Shown here: piece after piece, positions 36,788 to 48,732 of the stretch
Position numbering within the stretch: the first letter of the stretch is position 1
Layout: the number at the start of each line of letters is the position of its first letter
Assembly (NCBI GenBank): GCA_034359265.1
Contig: CP136896.1
Coordinates: 4,433,501 to 4,497,500, forward strand
Reading direction: 5' to 3'
Source: Canna indica
Taxonomy: Eukaryota; Streptophyta; Magnoliopsida; Zingiberales; Cannaceae
DNA: 64,000 nucleotides
The notes under the pieces: generated by a model
What the model was told of the DNA's origin: nothing
What the model saw: only the letters and a program-made list of their open reading frames with translations
Database searches by the model: none
Made by a program: the position numbers and the translations under genes

Positions 36788-39058
36788 ATGGAGAAAATGG
36801 TGGCCTCTTCCGAGTGGATGTCAGTGCGACGGAAGAACAACAAGAAATCCGTCTCATTCGTAGAAGCGCCCAAACCTTCTGCCCCCCGCTGGATCTCAAC
36901 TGGCCGATCGTATGCTGAAGCTCTAAGGTACATCCCGAGGCCGCACCAGTGCCCGATCTCATCTCAGGGATCCGCCGTCGAGCTGATTTCCTTTTCCTCC
37001 TTTGCCTAACTCAAACGCGAAGGAAAATGTTTCCGTTGCTTTCGCGAGGGCCACCTCAGCTTTCAATGTCGGAATCGTGCTCGATGCTTCAAGTGCCGAG
37101 GTGTAGGTCACTTGGGATATGCTTGCAAGGTCTTCTCTCTCCATCATGGACAGCCTTCTCGGTCCTCTTCAATTCCACCCACCCCTCTGAAAATTAACTC
37201 CGAGTCTTCAATGCCCTCCAATGCCTCTTGCAGTTCTTCATTGCTTCACTCATCCTCTGTGTTGTCTTCAAATAGGGATAGCTCCTCACATCCTTCTGGT
37301 TGTGAGCGATCTGCCCCTGCTTGCATTCCAATCGCTGTGAAGACTCGTATGGCTGACCGCCCGCCCCTACTCAAAGTTTATATGCCGAACTCCGATGCTA
37401 TACACCGGCGGTCTCAATATCTTGGCACTACGTGTATTTTGGTTTGAGTCTGCGGTCGGCTAGGGGACAGGGCAGATATCACGGGCTTCCTCGCGTGGCG
37501 CTTTCGGGATGCAGAGTCCCACTTGCGGCATTGGCGGCAACGGCGTATGCCTGATGGCCGTTATCTGGTTACCACCCCGGATCACCCTGAATCCTACTTC
37601 AAAACATCCTTGCTTCGGCTCCACCGAGTGCAGTGGGGAGAGGTGGTGCTGGAAATAGAAGATTGGCGTGTAGAGCCACCTTCGGTCATCATCTCTGTGC
37701 CAGAACTTAGAGTCGGCCTCGAACTTTTGGGATTGCCTCTGGAATATTGGAATGTTGAAGCTCTAACAGTAGTGGTAACCACCTTTGGAGCCTTGGACTC
37801 CGTCGATGAGAACTCTCTATGCTGGCTGGATCCCGCGGCCTGCCGTGTTCAGATTCGCACCAGCGATCTTGCCCGCATCCCCCTTCAGGTCCATGTGGAC
37901 GACGAGTGTTGCCGCTATGATGTATCGATTCGAATTGCTTGGCATCTATGGATCTTTGGTGATGATGTCGGTCCGGGTGGTGTGGCCTCGGACGAAGAGG
38001 ATCCTGATGGGCCGACGGAGTCCCATTCGAGACCTCCAAGGCACCATCCTTCTACTACAGTCAATTCGCCTCCTTCCGAGCCCGCTAGGGAGGACCCCTC
38101 TGCTCCGGTCGTTGGTCCCGGTCAGACTTCTGGTCCCTCTTCAGCTGTTGTCCCTATGGCGTGCGTCTTTGGACATATCTTATCGACAACCTCTCCTTCG
38201 GAGGTGGACGCCCGGATGGCTTCGCCGGTGTCAATCGGAAAAGCTCTCCCTCCGGTGCATCCTCAACTGAGGAGGGATGCTGACGTGCATGCCTCTATCA
38301 CACCTCTCCTCGGCATGGGACTCGAGGGGAATGCTTCTCTCTGTGAATTTAATTCATCTTCTCATTGCCTTATGCCTCCTGCTCGCAGTCCCCTCAGCAA
38401 GGCCACCTTTGGCGGCAAGGCTTTGAATGCTTGTCCTTCTTGCCCTGCCGAGCGGAGTAATTTCGCAGCTCTTTTCCCTTGGTGGTCACTGGTATTCCGC
38501 CTGGCGGGTTGGGCGTACGAGGCGGCGGCTGCTACATCTACATCTTCTCATTCGATGGTTCTTAAATATCCTGCAAGGGCTTACATCTACATCTTCTCAT
38601 TCGGTGGTTCTCATTCGGCTGGTCTTCAGGCTCTTACTTCTGGATCGGACCAGGTCTCAACGGGTGGTCCCGGGTGTAACCTTATCAAATCCATGAGCAC
38701 TCAATTGGTCCCAACATTGAAGCAGCTTACTCTTAACGGATCAATACCGGTTATCTCTCAGCTGGATCCCCAATATTTCTCTCCACACCCGACGCTCCCT
38801 TCAACGCGGGACTCTGCTTCTTTGGACATTGAAACTGCTGGCACACTCCCTTCATCTCCAAAGATCATCACCTATCACCGGCGCCAATCCAGATTCGGCG
38901 GAAAACTCTCTTCCTCTCAGAAGGGTTGCCTCCTCCGGCGTAGTTCTCGGCTGAGTGCTCACGGTGCTAGGGGCGACTGTTTGAAGCGCGCAACGGATCG
39001 CAAAACACGGCTCTTTGAAGGTCACCATTGCGGAAGCTCTTCTATGGGCGCGAACTAG
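36788..39058 (+). pseudogene. LINE ORF1 (RNA-binding, two CCHC zinc knuckles), two stop codons
   Basis: Likely the nucleic-acid-binding chaperone of the LINE ribonucleoprotein. One continuous frame of about 757 codons from ATG at 36788 to TAG ending at 39058, interrupted by TAA at 37007-37009 and TGA at 37445-37447. Two CX2CX4HX4C knuckles lie at 37028-37129 (CFRCFREGHLSFQC and CFKCRGVGHLGYAC). The middle has a DUF4283-like region (LRLHRVQWGEVVLEIEDW) and the rest is Ser/Pro-rich. The stop codons are the only visible damage. Confidence 0.8.
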
Positions 39059-39268
39059 TCGGCAGCTCCGAAGGCTCTCGGCCTTCACTCAACTCGAATG
39101 GTGACTGGCCTCAGCAACTTATCGATTGTCGAACAAGCGTCTGCAATTGGCTTCGTCAATTTGACTTCTCCCTTTCAACTGGAAGAGAAGCTTAAAAATG
39201 TGGTGGATGGAAAGGCATGAACGCCTGTTCTATTTTTAGACTTTGTTGCAGGTGGTTTGTTGTTCATC

Positions 39269-42200
39269 ATGTCTGCTCCTAACTTTGGAATCTTGTTTTG
39301 GAATGTTCGGGGTCTTTCTCGACCGGCTAAGAAATATATGTGCAAGCGTACCTGTCAAGATTTAAATTGTTCAATTCTAGCATTACAAGAAACTAAATTG
39401 GCTGTGGTGTCTAGCATTGCAATTAAACAAATCTCGGGTTTTAAACATCCAGCTTTCTTATCCCTGGATGTTGTTGGACTTGCGGGTGGACAAATCCTTG
39501 CTTGGAATTCTGATGTGTGGGACATGGAGAACTCATTCCGTGGTCAGTTTATATTGGCGGCTTACCTGGTGTTCAAGCAATCTGGTTTACGACTTTGGGT
39601 GGTCTCTGTCAATGGCCCTCCCCATCATTCCAACCGTTCTTCATTCTTTCAAGAGCTTTCAACATTCATTAATTCATATTCTGAACCTATGATAATGGGA
39701 GGAGACTTTAACACTACATTGGGTCGTCATGAGCGGCTTAATTATACGGGTAACATCCTTGATTCTCAGAAATTCTCGAGGATTATTGCGAACTCTTGCC
39801 TTATCGACTTGCCTACTGCCGGTTTGCAATACACATGGAGTAATGGCCAGTCTCCTCCGCGTCTTGCAAAATTTGATCGCATACTTATATCTCTTGCGAT
39901 TTCTCAATTGCTGCCGATGGCGACGGTTCAAGGCGGGGATAGGAAGCTATCTGATCATCATTTTTTACACTTCAAATCACAAAACATAGTAGTTTTCCAG
40001 AACAGAATTTTCCGTTTGGAACTGCACTGGTTTAAACAGGCTTCATTCAAAGATATAATAATGAAATGTTGGGAGAATACTCAACCCAGCTCTCTAGGAC
40101 TTAATAGCTGGATCGCTAGATGGAGAATTCTACGTAAGACCATCCGACAATGGGCCACGCTCCTTCACAAAGATTTGCGACGATCCCGGCTGGTCCTGGA
40201 GGATAAGGTTGCCTCATTTAGCGGGAAGGCTAATTCGGTGGGACTTAACACTCAAGAGATGAGTGAATTACGAGAGGCAAAGCTTAGCCTTGACACATTA
40301 TATGACGATGAAGATTCATACTGGCGACAACGAGCGAAGCTACGGTGGATTAGCCAAGGCGATCATAGCACTTGTCTCTTTCACCAATGTGCCACTTTTT
40401 CCAAGAAAGCGAAATGGATCCCATATATCGTCACCGCCCAAGGAATTGTTACAGAATAGGGAGCACTTAAAAGTTCTTTTCGGGCTTACTACTCTAACGT
40501 TCTTGGGGCTTCCTCTCCGCAACTCTTGGACCTAAACTGGGAGGCTTTCAATTTGGATCAACACTCATTTCCTTAGGATCTGGACATGCCCTTCACCGAA
40601 GAAGAGATCCTGCAAATGATTAGAGAATTGGGTACATTCAAGTCGTCGGGCCCTGACGGTGTACCTAATGAGTTCTTTCTTCACTTCTGGGATTTCATCA
40701 AAGGAGATCTAGTAGCTATTTTTTCAGAATTTTTCTTCTTCCCGGAAAGAATTCATAGGGTCAACAAAGCTTACATTATCTTGATCCCTAAAAAGGAAGG
40801 TGCTCGCAATGTGAGGGACTTCCGGCCCATTAGCCTCGAGCATAGTATCATTCGGATCTTCTCAAAGCTTCTTGCCCGAAGAATTAAACTATTTATGAAT
40901 GGCTTCATTAGTAAGCAACAAGGCGCCTTCACAGCGGGGCAAAGTGCGCTTGACAGTTTTTTTATTGTACATGAAACAATCTAGAGGTGTCATAAAGACA
41001 AGGAGGATGGATTCATGTTTAAAATCGACTTTCAGAAGGCTTTCGACTCCTTGCGTTGGGATTTCATTCTCCGGATGCTGCTTGCCCGGCGTTTTCCCCC
41101 GCGATGGATTGCGTGGGTCAAAAACCTTCTCATTACGGACTCATCCTTAATTATTAATGGGGACTCGACAACTATATTCAGGCACAAACGAGGAGTACGA
41201 CAAGGAAACCCTCTCTCCCCATACATTTTTAACCTCGCAATTGATTGTCTATCCCTACTACTGGACAAGGGAGTAGCGAATGGACTTCTTAAGGGAGTTC
41301 TCAGAAGCCACTTATCTGGCGGTGTCACTCATTCTCTGTTCGCGGATGACTTGGTCATTTTCTCATCCAACTGTACAACAACTCTTTACAATCTCAAGTT
41401 GCTTCTCCAATGCTTTGGCCTGGCCTCGGGTCTTCAGGCAAACCCATCAAAGACTTGTGTCCTTCACCTTCAAGGCATCGACGTGGTGGCCCAGGAAGTA
41501 GCCAACTTATTTGGATTCTCTGTTGGTTCATTCCCCATTTCCTATCTCGGACTACCACTACGGATTGGCAGCCTCCTCAAAACTGATTGGTTTCCTCTTA
41601 TAAACCGAATCGACAAGAAACTAAGTTGATGGAAATGGCAGCTTCTCTCTCGCGTTGGACGCCTCACTCTTATTAATAGCACAATTACAAGCGGACCCAG
41701 CTATATGCTATCGATCTTCAAAGCACTTACTTAGGTTATTAAGAAAATTGATTGCCGCCGACGGAGATTCTTTTGGGTGGGAGCCGACATGGTTTCTACA
41801 AAGGGCAAATGCTTAATTAAGTGGGACTCTATCACTTGTCCTCGGTCTGAAGGAGGACTCGCAATTATTGCATTGCAAAATCACAATATGGCTCGGCTAG
41901 GCTCTTGGTTGTGGAAATATTTGTCTCGCTCTAACCTTCAATTGATTAATATCATCCGGGCAACTTCATGGTACTCAGGTGGGATGGTTTGATTCCCGGA
42001 ACGATCAACAAGCCTCTCCGATTTGGCGCAATATTTTGAAATTACAACAAACATTTAAATGTGGCATCTCCTACTCCGTCGGAAATGGTGCAAGAATCAA
42101 ATTATGGCTTGAACCTTGGTGTGGCAGTGAAAGTTTGGCAAACCTATTTCCACACCTCTTCAGATTTTCCTCTAATCCAAACATTTTCATTCAAGATGCT

Positions 42201-42783
42201 AGGACCATGGATGAACATGGGGATTTCGTTGGCGGGAACATTTCTTTCTCCACCTATATGGATCCGGCACACATCTACGCCTTGGTTCAAAAGCTTGAGA
42301 ATATTAAGTTCTCCATCGGTGAAGATATGATATGTTGGAGGTGGACACTAGACAAGGTATTCTCTACTAAGTCCCTCTACCGTATACTGAGCTTTCGTGG
42401 TTTGGATGACACTTTGCATCACCTTCTTTGGCAAGACAAAATTCCTCCTAAAATTTCAATATTTGGTTGGATTTGGGTTCGCAAACGTCTTCTAACACGC
42501 GATAGGTTGGCCCGATGGGGAATGAATGTTGACACTACTTGTCTACTTTGCAAGAACGAGGCTGAAACACACGATCACTTATTCAACAAATGTCAGTTCT
42601 CTCAAATGTCCTGGATGCACTACATCAACCAATTGAATATCCCTGTCTTTGATTCATCCTGAAACCAAGGGGATGAGAGATGGAATCAATTCAACTCAGA
42701 CAATCTGCTAAGGGCCCGAGTCCTCTTGGTTTGGTCGTGGTTCACTTGGGGTGAAAGGAACAGGAGATACTTAGGGCTCTGAG
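39269..42783 (+). pseudogene. LINE ORF2: endonuclease, reverse transcriptase, zinc-binding domain; several lesions
   Basis: Makes the nick and the cDNA for LINE insertion. ATG at 39269. The endonuclease shows FWNVRG, LQETKL, GGDFN and SDHHF (39280-39970). Reverse transcriptase blocks include RDFRPISL, FKIDFQKAFDS, RQGNPLSPYIF and the catalytic FADD (41340-41351). The C-terminal zinc-binding domain (zf-RVT) reads WVRKRLLTRDRL with CLLC and THDHLF (42470-42600). In-frame stops: TAG 40457, TAG 40574, TAG 40982, TGA 41627 and TAG near 41732. A frameshift lies near 41985. At least one stop matches a TGG to TAG change. Not functional. Confidence 0.88.
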
Positions 42784-43001
42784 AAGGGAATTCTTGATCT
42801 TACTTCTTCAATGTTGGCCTTCATTTGTTCCTACAAGATAACATAGTCTTGGTTGGATTTCATTCAATCTGTTTTATTTCTATCTTATTTTAAATTTCTA
42901 TCTTATGTTTTCTCTCTCTCCCTCCCATGTATTCTATTCTCACTCATGAATTGAATACAATGCTTTTATTCAAAAAAAAAAAAAAACTGAGTTAAAAAAA
43001 A

Positions 43002-43758
43002 TCCAAGTTCTCTTTAATTTATAGTTATGTCAATTATTTTTTAGCCCACTCTCAGCTCGTAACCCACATGAGAACTCTTTTCTCCATCAATTTTCTACGA
43101 GATGATAAGATGTATGTAGCCATTTCTAGCTCAAGATCCTTGCTTTGATTACACATGGAACAAGATTCGATGACTAGGCAGTTCAAAGAAAGTATGCTGA
43201 CTTACATTTAAAGAAGACCATGTGAATCTTCTTGCTGAGATTTGTAACTAGTTAAAGTCTCTGAAACAAATAAATATTCCTATCACATAAAAGGAAATAA
43301 TCCATTGTCTTAATTCCATTTACATTTTCTTATTAAGACTCTCATTTTGGAAGGGCCAAATCAGCTAAAATATCTTAATTAAGCTCACAGGCAGGTAAAA
43401 GAAATGGAGATGAAGTTAAAAACTCTTATAGAAGGATGAAAAATAGCCAATCAACCATTCTAACAACAATAACCTCATTTGTATTACTCTCATCCTTTCA
43501 CTATAATTAAATTTCATAAGAATTCCTTCTTGTAGTTGTCTTGTCAAACTGGAGTGAAATTAGCATGATAACAAAAATGGTTGTCTTGTCAACCTACATA
43601 TTCATAGAGCTTACGTAATAGAACTTGATTATCCAGGGGATGTATAAATCATTGTGCAAGTTTTAGTTAGAATATATAAATTCATGAGCCAATGGTTCAT
43701 CTTTTTCTGCTTTTCCTTAAACCTTCAGAAGTGAATTGATGCTTCAAGTTAAACTCAC
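43002..43758. other. CACTA C interior, unidentified
   Basis: Flanks the LINE on the right. No frame of note; may include intron or untranslated parts of captured gene DNA, because a kinase fragment follows. Confidence 0.35.
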
Positions 43759-44076
43759 TTTTTTCGAGAAGAGCGCTCCTCTGGACATCTTTATTTTGGC
43801 AGCTCTGTTTGATTCTCTCAAAGTCAGAACTGGAGGATTTGTAAGAGCATAAAAGAGATGCTTACTGGGAGGAATTATGCATACATGTCTCCCCCTTCAC
43901 AATAGCAAGTTACAATACATACAGAGTTCCCCTGCAAAGCCAATGAATTGATGATACATGTGAACTTGTCCATTAATCTTTCTCTTAGTAAAATAACTCT
44001 CACTGATACAAGAAATGATGCTAAGAAGACAACACACTTTCTCCACCCATCCGTCCTTGTACTCCACGACAATGAA
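43759..44076 (-). pseudogene. Captured fragment of a NIMA-related kinase (NEK) gene, three exon pieces
   Basis: On the minus strand, 44076-44038 encodes FIVVEYKDGWVEK, followed by a GT donor. 43931-43884, after a TTTGCAG acceptor, encodes GNSVCIVTCYCEGGDM. 43800-43759 encodes AKIKMSRGALFSKK before a GTGAGT donor. In order these match the N-lobe to hinge region of plant NEK kinases (YKDxWVEKG-NYVCIVxxYCEGGDM, then IKKxRGxxF). Introns are retained, so it was captured as genomic DNA, not as a processed copy. No start, catalytic loop or C-lobe is present. Whether 43931-43884 joins directly to 43800 is uncertain because a TAA follows GGDMYA. The NEK match is from knowledge of the family. Confidence 0.7.
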
Positions 44077-44521
44077 TACTGCTTGTATGTTTTTGCCACG
44101 ACAATGTAATTGGCAAAGTTTTGGGGGACTGACCTCCTCTGGGAGGCTGAGATGAAGGCATCGACTCTTGGGGCAGCAATGGTAGCGAATAATTAATCAG
44201 AGTTCTCCAACCCCAAATCCAGTGATGTTCTCCATTCTGCTCCTCTCAGATTAGGAGCAGCAGCCAGCTAAGAGCGATGGAGCTTCTCAGCGAGGAGAAT
44301 CAACAAGTGTTTGGAAGAGGAACGGCTAGGATAGGGTTACTAAAAAGAAATAGAAATATGGATAAGGTACAAAGAGAGAGAAGGGGGGGGGGATACTGGC
44401 ATAGAAGGGAGGGTCGGTCGGCCCTCCTCCTTTGCCGTCGTCGACTGAAACCCTAGGCGGCAACAGCAAGGGTTTCGTTGGAGAGAGAGAGCGATCGACG
44501 GCATCTAATCCTGAAGAGAAC

Positions 44522-44560
<39 letters not shown>
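44522..44560. repeat. (GA)n microsatellite
   Basis: A run of about 17 GA units in a purine-rich stretch within CACTA C. Confidence 0.9.
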
Positions 44561-45080
44561 GAGGATCGTGGGCGGGTAAAATAATGTAATTAGTGACGGT
44601 TTTGGGATGGGAAAAGCGGGTAGCAAAAAAAATGATCGCAACGCGGTCGCAATGCCATCGCAATTGCATTAATTTTGCGACTGTAAATTACGCAGTCGTA
44701 ATGCCATCACAAATGTGATGACTTTGCGACCCCTTTGGCTGGTAGTCGCAGAACTATCGTATCTGCGACCGCTACCCTTACCGTTGCAAATCTTCCATCA
44801 CAGATTACCTAATTTCTAGTAGTAATAGTGCATAGGTCGTTATCGGGCCGACCCGATATGGCCCGAATAAATATCAGGCCAGCCCAATAAGGCTCGAACA
44901 AATATCGGGTCGGGCTGGGGCGGGCCTGCACAGTGTAGGCTCGGACCCGGCCAGATAGCCCGATAATAATTTTATTCATAAAAAAAATATCGAACTATCG
45001 GGTTCGAATTGGCTCGATAGCTCAATTTGGGCTCGATATCCCGGTTCCAATGGCCCGATTTGAGCTCAATAGCCTAATTT

Positions 45081-46517
45081 TAGGGATGACACTAGGAGGG
45101 TTTGAGACGGCGAAGTCAATCATATCACATATCCATTAAGAAAATTCAATCCTAAACTCGTCCCAAATCCGCTACTATTTTGAAGGGAAATTCTCAAACC
45201 CATCTCATTAATTTAATGGGTACTCGATTTTTGTCCGTTAATAAAATTTATATTAAAAAACTATTCTACGTACTAGTGATTTTGAATTAAAATTTACTTA
45301 AATCAACAAATCTAATTGAATTAAATATGGAACAAATAAAACTAGTGATTTTAGAATTTTGGCTGAGTAGATGTTTAAATCATATGAATTAAACATGAAA
45401 TTAGAAAGATAATTAGCAACACTTTCACCTGGAAATAATTAGCAAGATAATTAGCAACACATAATAACTGAGAATGAATTAGCAAGATAATTAGTAACAA
45501 TACATAATAACATAGACCAACACTATTAGAAGACATTGTCACTATAGAGCAAGATAATTTTAATTGGAAATAAGTAAAAATGAGAGAAAAAAAAAACTGA
45601 GAATGAATTAGAAATGCTTCCACCTGCTCTACGCCTCCGGTCCACATATCGTGTTACATTGGAAGCATGAGAGAGCGGAATGAGAAGAGTAAGAAAACAA
45701 ATTAAAAAACACATTTAGGGTGTAAAAAGATCTGTGTGAGAGAGGAAGGAGAGGAGTAAACCGTGCCCGTGGAAGAGAGGCGAAGAGCATAGAGTCGGAG
45801 GTCTGCGATGGTGGTGCGATTGTCATCACGTATTATGAGTGAGACAAAGAAATAGATCAATATATGTGAGAGGATAAATAATCGTGTGCTAGTGGAGGTT
45901 GAGGCGGAGAGCAGAGATTCGGAAGTCTGCGGTGGTGGTGCGGCTGCCATCACGTATTGTGAGAGAGTCAGAGAAGTAGATCGGCGTATGTGAGAGGAGA
46001 AATAATTGTGTGCTAGTGGAGGTTGAGACGGAGAGCAGAGAGTCGAAAGTCTGCGACGGTGCGACTACCATGTGATGGGAGAAGTAGATCTGTAGATGGG
46101 CATCGCTGCGTCGGGCGATGGGGATGGGCGGCGGGTGAGTAAATTGGTGAATGAGTGTTACCGTGTTAGGGTGTAGGTACTGTAGGTGTAAAATACTTTT
46201 AAACCCTAATGAATTAAAATAGTGTATAGTTGTATACTTAGCTTTAATTAAAATAAGATAAATTATATTAAACCCTAATTAAAAATACTTAATTATTCTA
46301 CATACATGGATAATATGAGGGGTATTTCAGTAATTTTATACTTAACGGGTTTGGGACGAGTTTTAGACTAAAATCATGAACCCTTCCCAAACCCTACTAG
46401 GTTTTCACCTTTAAATCTTATACCCGTCCCACGACCCATCGGGCAAAACGCGCTAATGACCTATCAGGGTCTGGGACGAGTGAAATACTCATTTACACAA
46501 ACCCACTGTCACCCCTA
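45081..46517. mobile_element. hAT-type element, 1437 bp, with perfect 8-bp duplication
   Basis: Ends are TAGGGATGACACTAGG and, read on the other strand, TAGGGGTGACAGTGGG. CCTAATTT flanks both sides (45073-45080 and 46518-46525). It splits the right arm of the outer Harbinger-like element. The interior has about three tandem units of roughly 120 bp between 45785 and 46090 (GTGCTAGTGGAGGTTGAGRCGG in each). No transposase. Confidence 0.88.
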
Positions 46518-47267
46518 CCTAATTTTGATTTTTTTATTATCATACTAACGGGTCGGGCTGACCCATTTACTGTTCGTGTCATGTTGGGTTGGGGGTCCCG
46601 GGGCTCAAACTTTTATTGGGCTATGCATAACTTTTGTTCGAATTGGGCCAGCTCTGCTCAGCCAGGGACGAATTATCGGGTCCAATAGGAGTTAAACGGA
46701 TTTTAGAAGCAATACAAGCAAATAGAGGCAAAATGGTAAATATGTTATTTTACCCAATAATAATTCATCGACTATAATGAAATCGATCCGATATAGAATA
46801 ATATTATTTTATACTCTAAATCATCATTTAGTTTAGTACAATATTATTTTATATTACTTAATTATTTATCAAAATAAATTAATAATTTTTAAATTATTGT
46901 ATAGTACCGAAAAAATATAAAAAATCTATCAAACGATATTAGATCTAAAATCTGACACTTCAATCATGTTCAACACACGAAAATCTATTAACTTTGGTAT
47001 TTATCTCGTCCTCGTCCGACGACTCTAACTCACTCAAATTTATTATTTTCTAATACTTAAATTATTGCATTTGCCGCCCACAATTTTACATTGCGGGTCT
47101 TTTGAGTTGCAATTGCTTTTGCACCCTAAAAATGATATTAGAAACACAACTTGCAAATATTAAATATCGTAAAGAATTTTTTGCAACCAACCAAACAAAT
47201 TGATTTATCTATTTTCCGCAAGTAAAGTTACAGCATTTGCACTCGCGGGCAACCAAACGTCCCCTAA

Positions 47268-48590
47268 ATTAATTTGATATGCTAAGTATCCCTACATTTG
47301 ATTTAATGGGTATATGTTCTGAAATTTTTTGTTGATTTAACGGGTATACGATGTGAAATTTTTTGAATTTTAAAATATTATTTTAATGAAAAAAAGTCAA
47401 TATGCAATTTCGAATTTTAGCTTTATTACTTTAATCATATTCTATATATCTGCCGATTAATTAGTTGATATTTTTTACATTTAAAACTAATCCAATTTTA
47501 ATCGAATCATTTTAAATTTTTTTTCTAATTGACTATATATTTTATCACGATTATATATATATAAAACTTAAAACTTATTAATACCTTGCTTTATAAAAGA
47601 CATTCAGTCTTTTTTTTTAACTTTTTTTTTTGTTTTAGGGCCGAAACCCTAAATTTATTTAGTTAATTATACAATTATTTATATATTAAATAGTTAATTA
47701 AGTCGACAATTAGTTAACTAGTGTTTAGGGTTTAAGGTTTTGGATTTTGGTTTTAAGGTGCTAGGGTTAGTATATAGTTATACTTTATAGTATATACTTT
47801 TATTGTTAATGATATAGTTACTTTCTATAATATTTATAGGTTTCATAATAGTAATATAGATTAAATAATTTTATAATTTCCATTCTTGTTTCTAATATTA
47901 ATAGTAGTATTAATAGTTAATTTTATACTTTTAGGTTATGTCTATATATGACAAGCAAGTTGACGTATGTATCGACTCTAGGCGCTTTAGAAATAAATTG
48001 AGTTGAAATATGTATGTTTAGAAAAAAATTAAAAACAAATCATAACGAGCAAATTGGTGTGTGCCATGTCCACGTCCCGCAGACATGATCGAGATCGTAT
48101 CGCCAACTTAGAGGTTGAGCTAGTTGAGTAGAAATGGCACAGGAAGGAGCATACGAGAATGATCGAGAACCAACTACTCGATGAAATGCATTTGTTTATA
48201 GCACAGGTTGTAGCTCGAAGTGGTATGTAGTTTCCTAGTTCGAGCGAGCCCTCCACATCAGCCATGCAGTACGTGGAGCGATTGCAATTTCCAACTCAAC
48301 ACCTTAACATGTCATCATTACCTCCTTCGGGGGTTTAGTTTTTTTATTGATAGTTGACACTTAATGTTTGAATACTTTGGACCCGTTTGTTTCATTAAAA
48401 AATGAGGGACTGAACTGGATTTCGACTCTTATCCTCCGTTTGTTTTGTAAAAATGAGGAGGGACATAATTTTAATTCCTGTTCGGGACAGGATTTTGAGT
48501 CCTTTTGGTGTACCGAGAAAATTCTCGATACAACGAAACAAAGCGGAGGACATTGAGAAAAAAAGACCTCAATGCCCTTAACTAAACACA
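47268..48590. other. Intergenic DNA with a degenerate transposase-like segment
   Basis: At 48060-48330 the plus-strand translation contains RHDRDRIANLEVELVE, HRKEHTRMIENQLLDEM and PSSSEPSTSAMQ with intervening stops. This resembles the coiled C-terminal part of plant transposase or transposon-associated proteins, without a certain family. 48370-48560 has GGACCCGTTTGTTTC and AACGAAACAAAGCGG in inverted order, perhaps an old MITE. The rest is A+T-rich. Confidence 0.35.
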
Positions 48591-48732
48591 CGGGTCTCTA
48601 ACCTAGCCGACATCTATCTCGCTCCTCTCGCACACTCGCCCCTCTCGCCCGCTACTCTCGTCGCTCGCCTCTTCGCCCATTGTTCGCCCGTCGTCTTCGC
48701 GCAATCTCTCGCTCAGGTATGCCTCTCTCTCT
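48591..48732 (+). other. G+C-rich leader-like segment ending in a splice-donor-like site
   Basis: A CTCTCGC-rich stretch ends CGCTCAG|GTATGCC at 48716, like a 5' untranslated exon with its donor. CACTA A inserts in the CT run just after. Similar leader ends (TTCAGGTATGCC near 54986) occur inside the CACTA elements, so it could instead be transposon leader DNA. Confidence 0.3.

Larger units (their letters stand above)
36786..42986 (+). mobile_element. L1-type LINE retrotransposon, about 6.2 kb, near full length
   Basis: The direct repeat ACTGAGTTAAAAAAAA occurs at 36770-36785 and again at 42986-43001, right after a 15-base poly(A) tail, so this is target-primed insertion. Two coding regions in the L1 order follow: ORF1 (RNA-binding, zinc knuckles) and ORF2 (endonuclease, reverse transcriptase, zinc-binding C-terminus). 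Every lesion but one is a stop codon in an otherwise open frame, so the copy is not very old. It lies inside CACTA C. Confidence 0.95.
35033..44824. mobile_element. CACTA-type element C with captured gene pieces and nested insertions
   Basis: The left end CATTAACAAAAATTGCG and the right end TTTCTAGTAGTA are decayed CACTA ends. Read inward, AAATTGCGTCATCTGCGACGG-like sequence (left) matches AAATTAGGTAATCTGTGATGG-like sequence (right). ATA flanks both sides (35030-35032 and 44825-44827). Subterminal TGCGACGG/GTCGCA repeats lie at 35050-35290 and 44635-44790. No transposase remains. Inside are a Mutator-like MITE, a LINE, a NEK kinase fragment and a (GA)n run. Ends are degenerate, so the boundary call is inference supported by the flanking repeat. 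Confidence 0.65.
34827..47264. mobile_element. Nest 1: Harbinger-like element split by later insertions
   Basis: The outer element has ends GGGGGGCGTTTG (34827) and CAAACGTCCCC (ending 47264), flanked by TAA on both sides (34824-34826 and 47265-47267). Its own sequence is 34827-35032 plus 44825-45080 plus 46518-47264, and it is related to 14783-15980. The gaps are filled by a CACTA element (35033-44824) and an hAT element (45081-46517). Confidence 0.75.

Noticed and set aside
37594..38039. Minus-strand frames opposite LINE ORF1
   Set aside because: They are shadows of the plus-strand ORF1, which has zinc knuckles and frame continuity.
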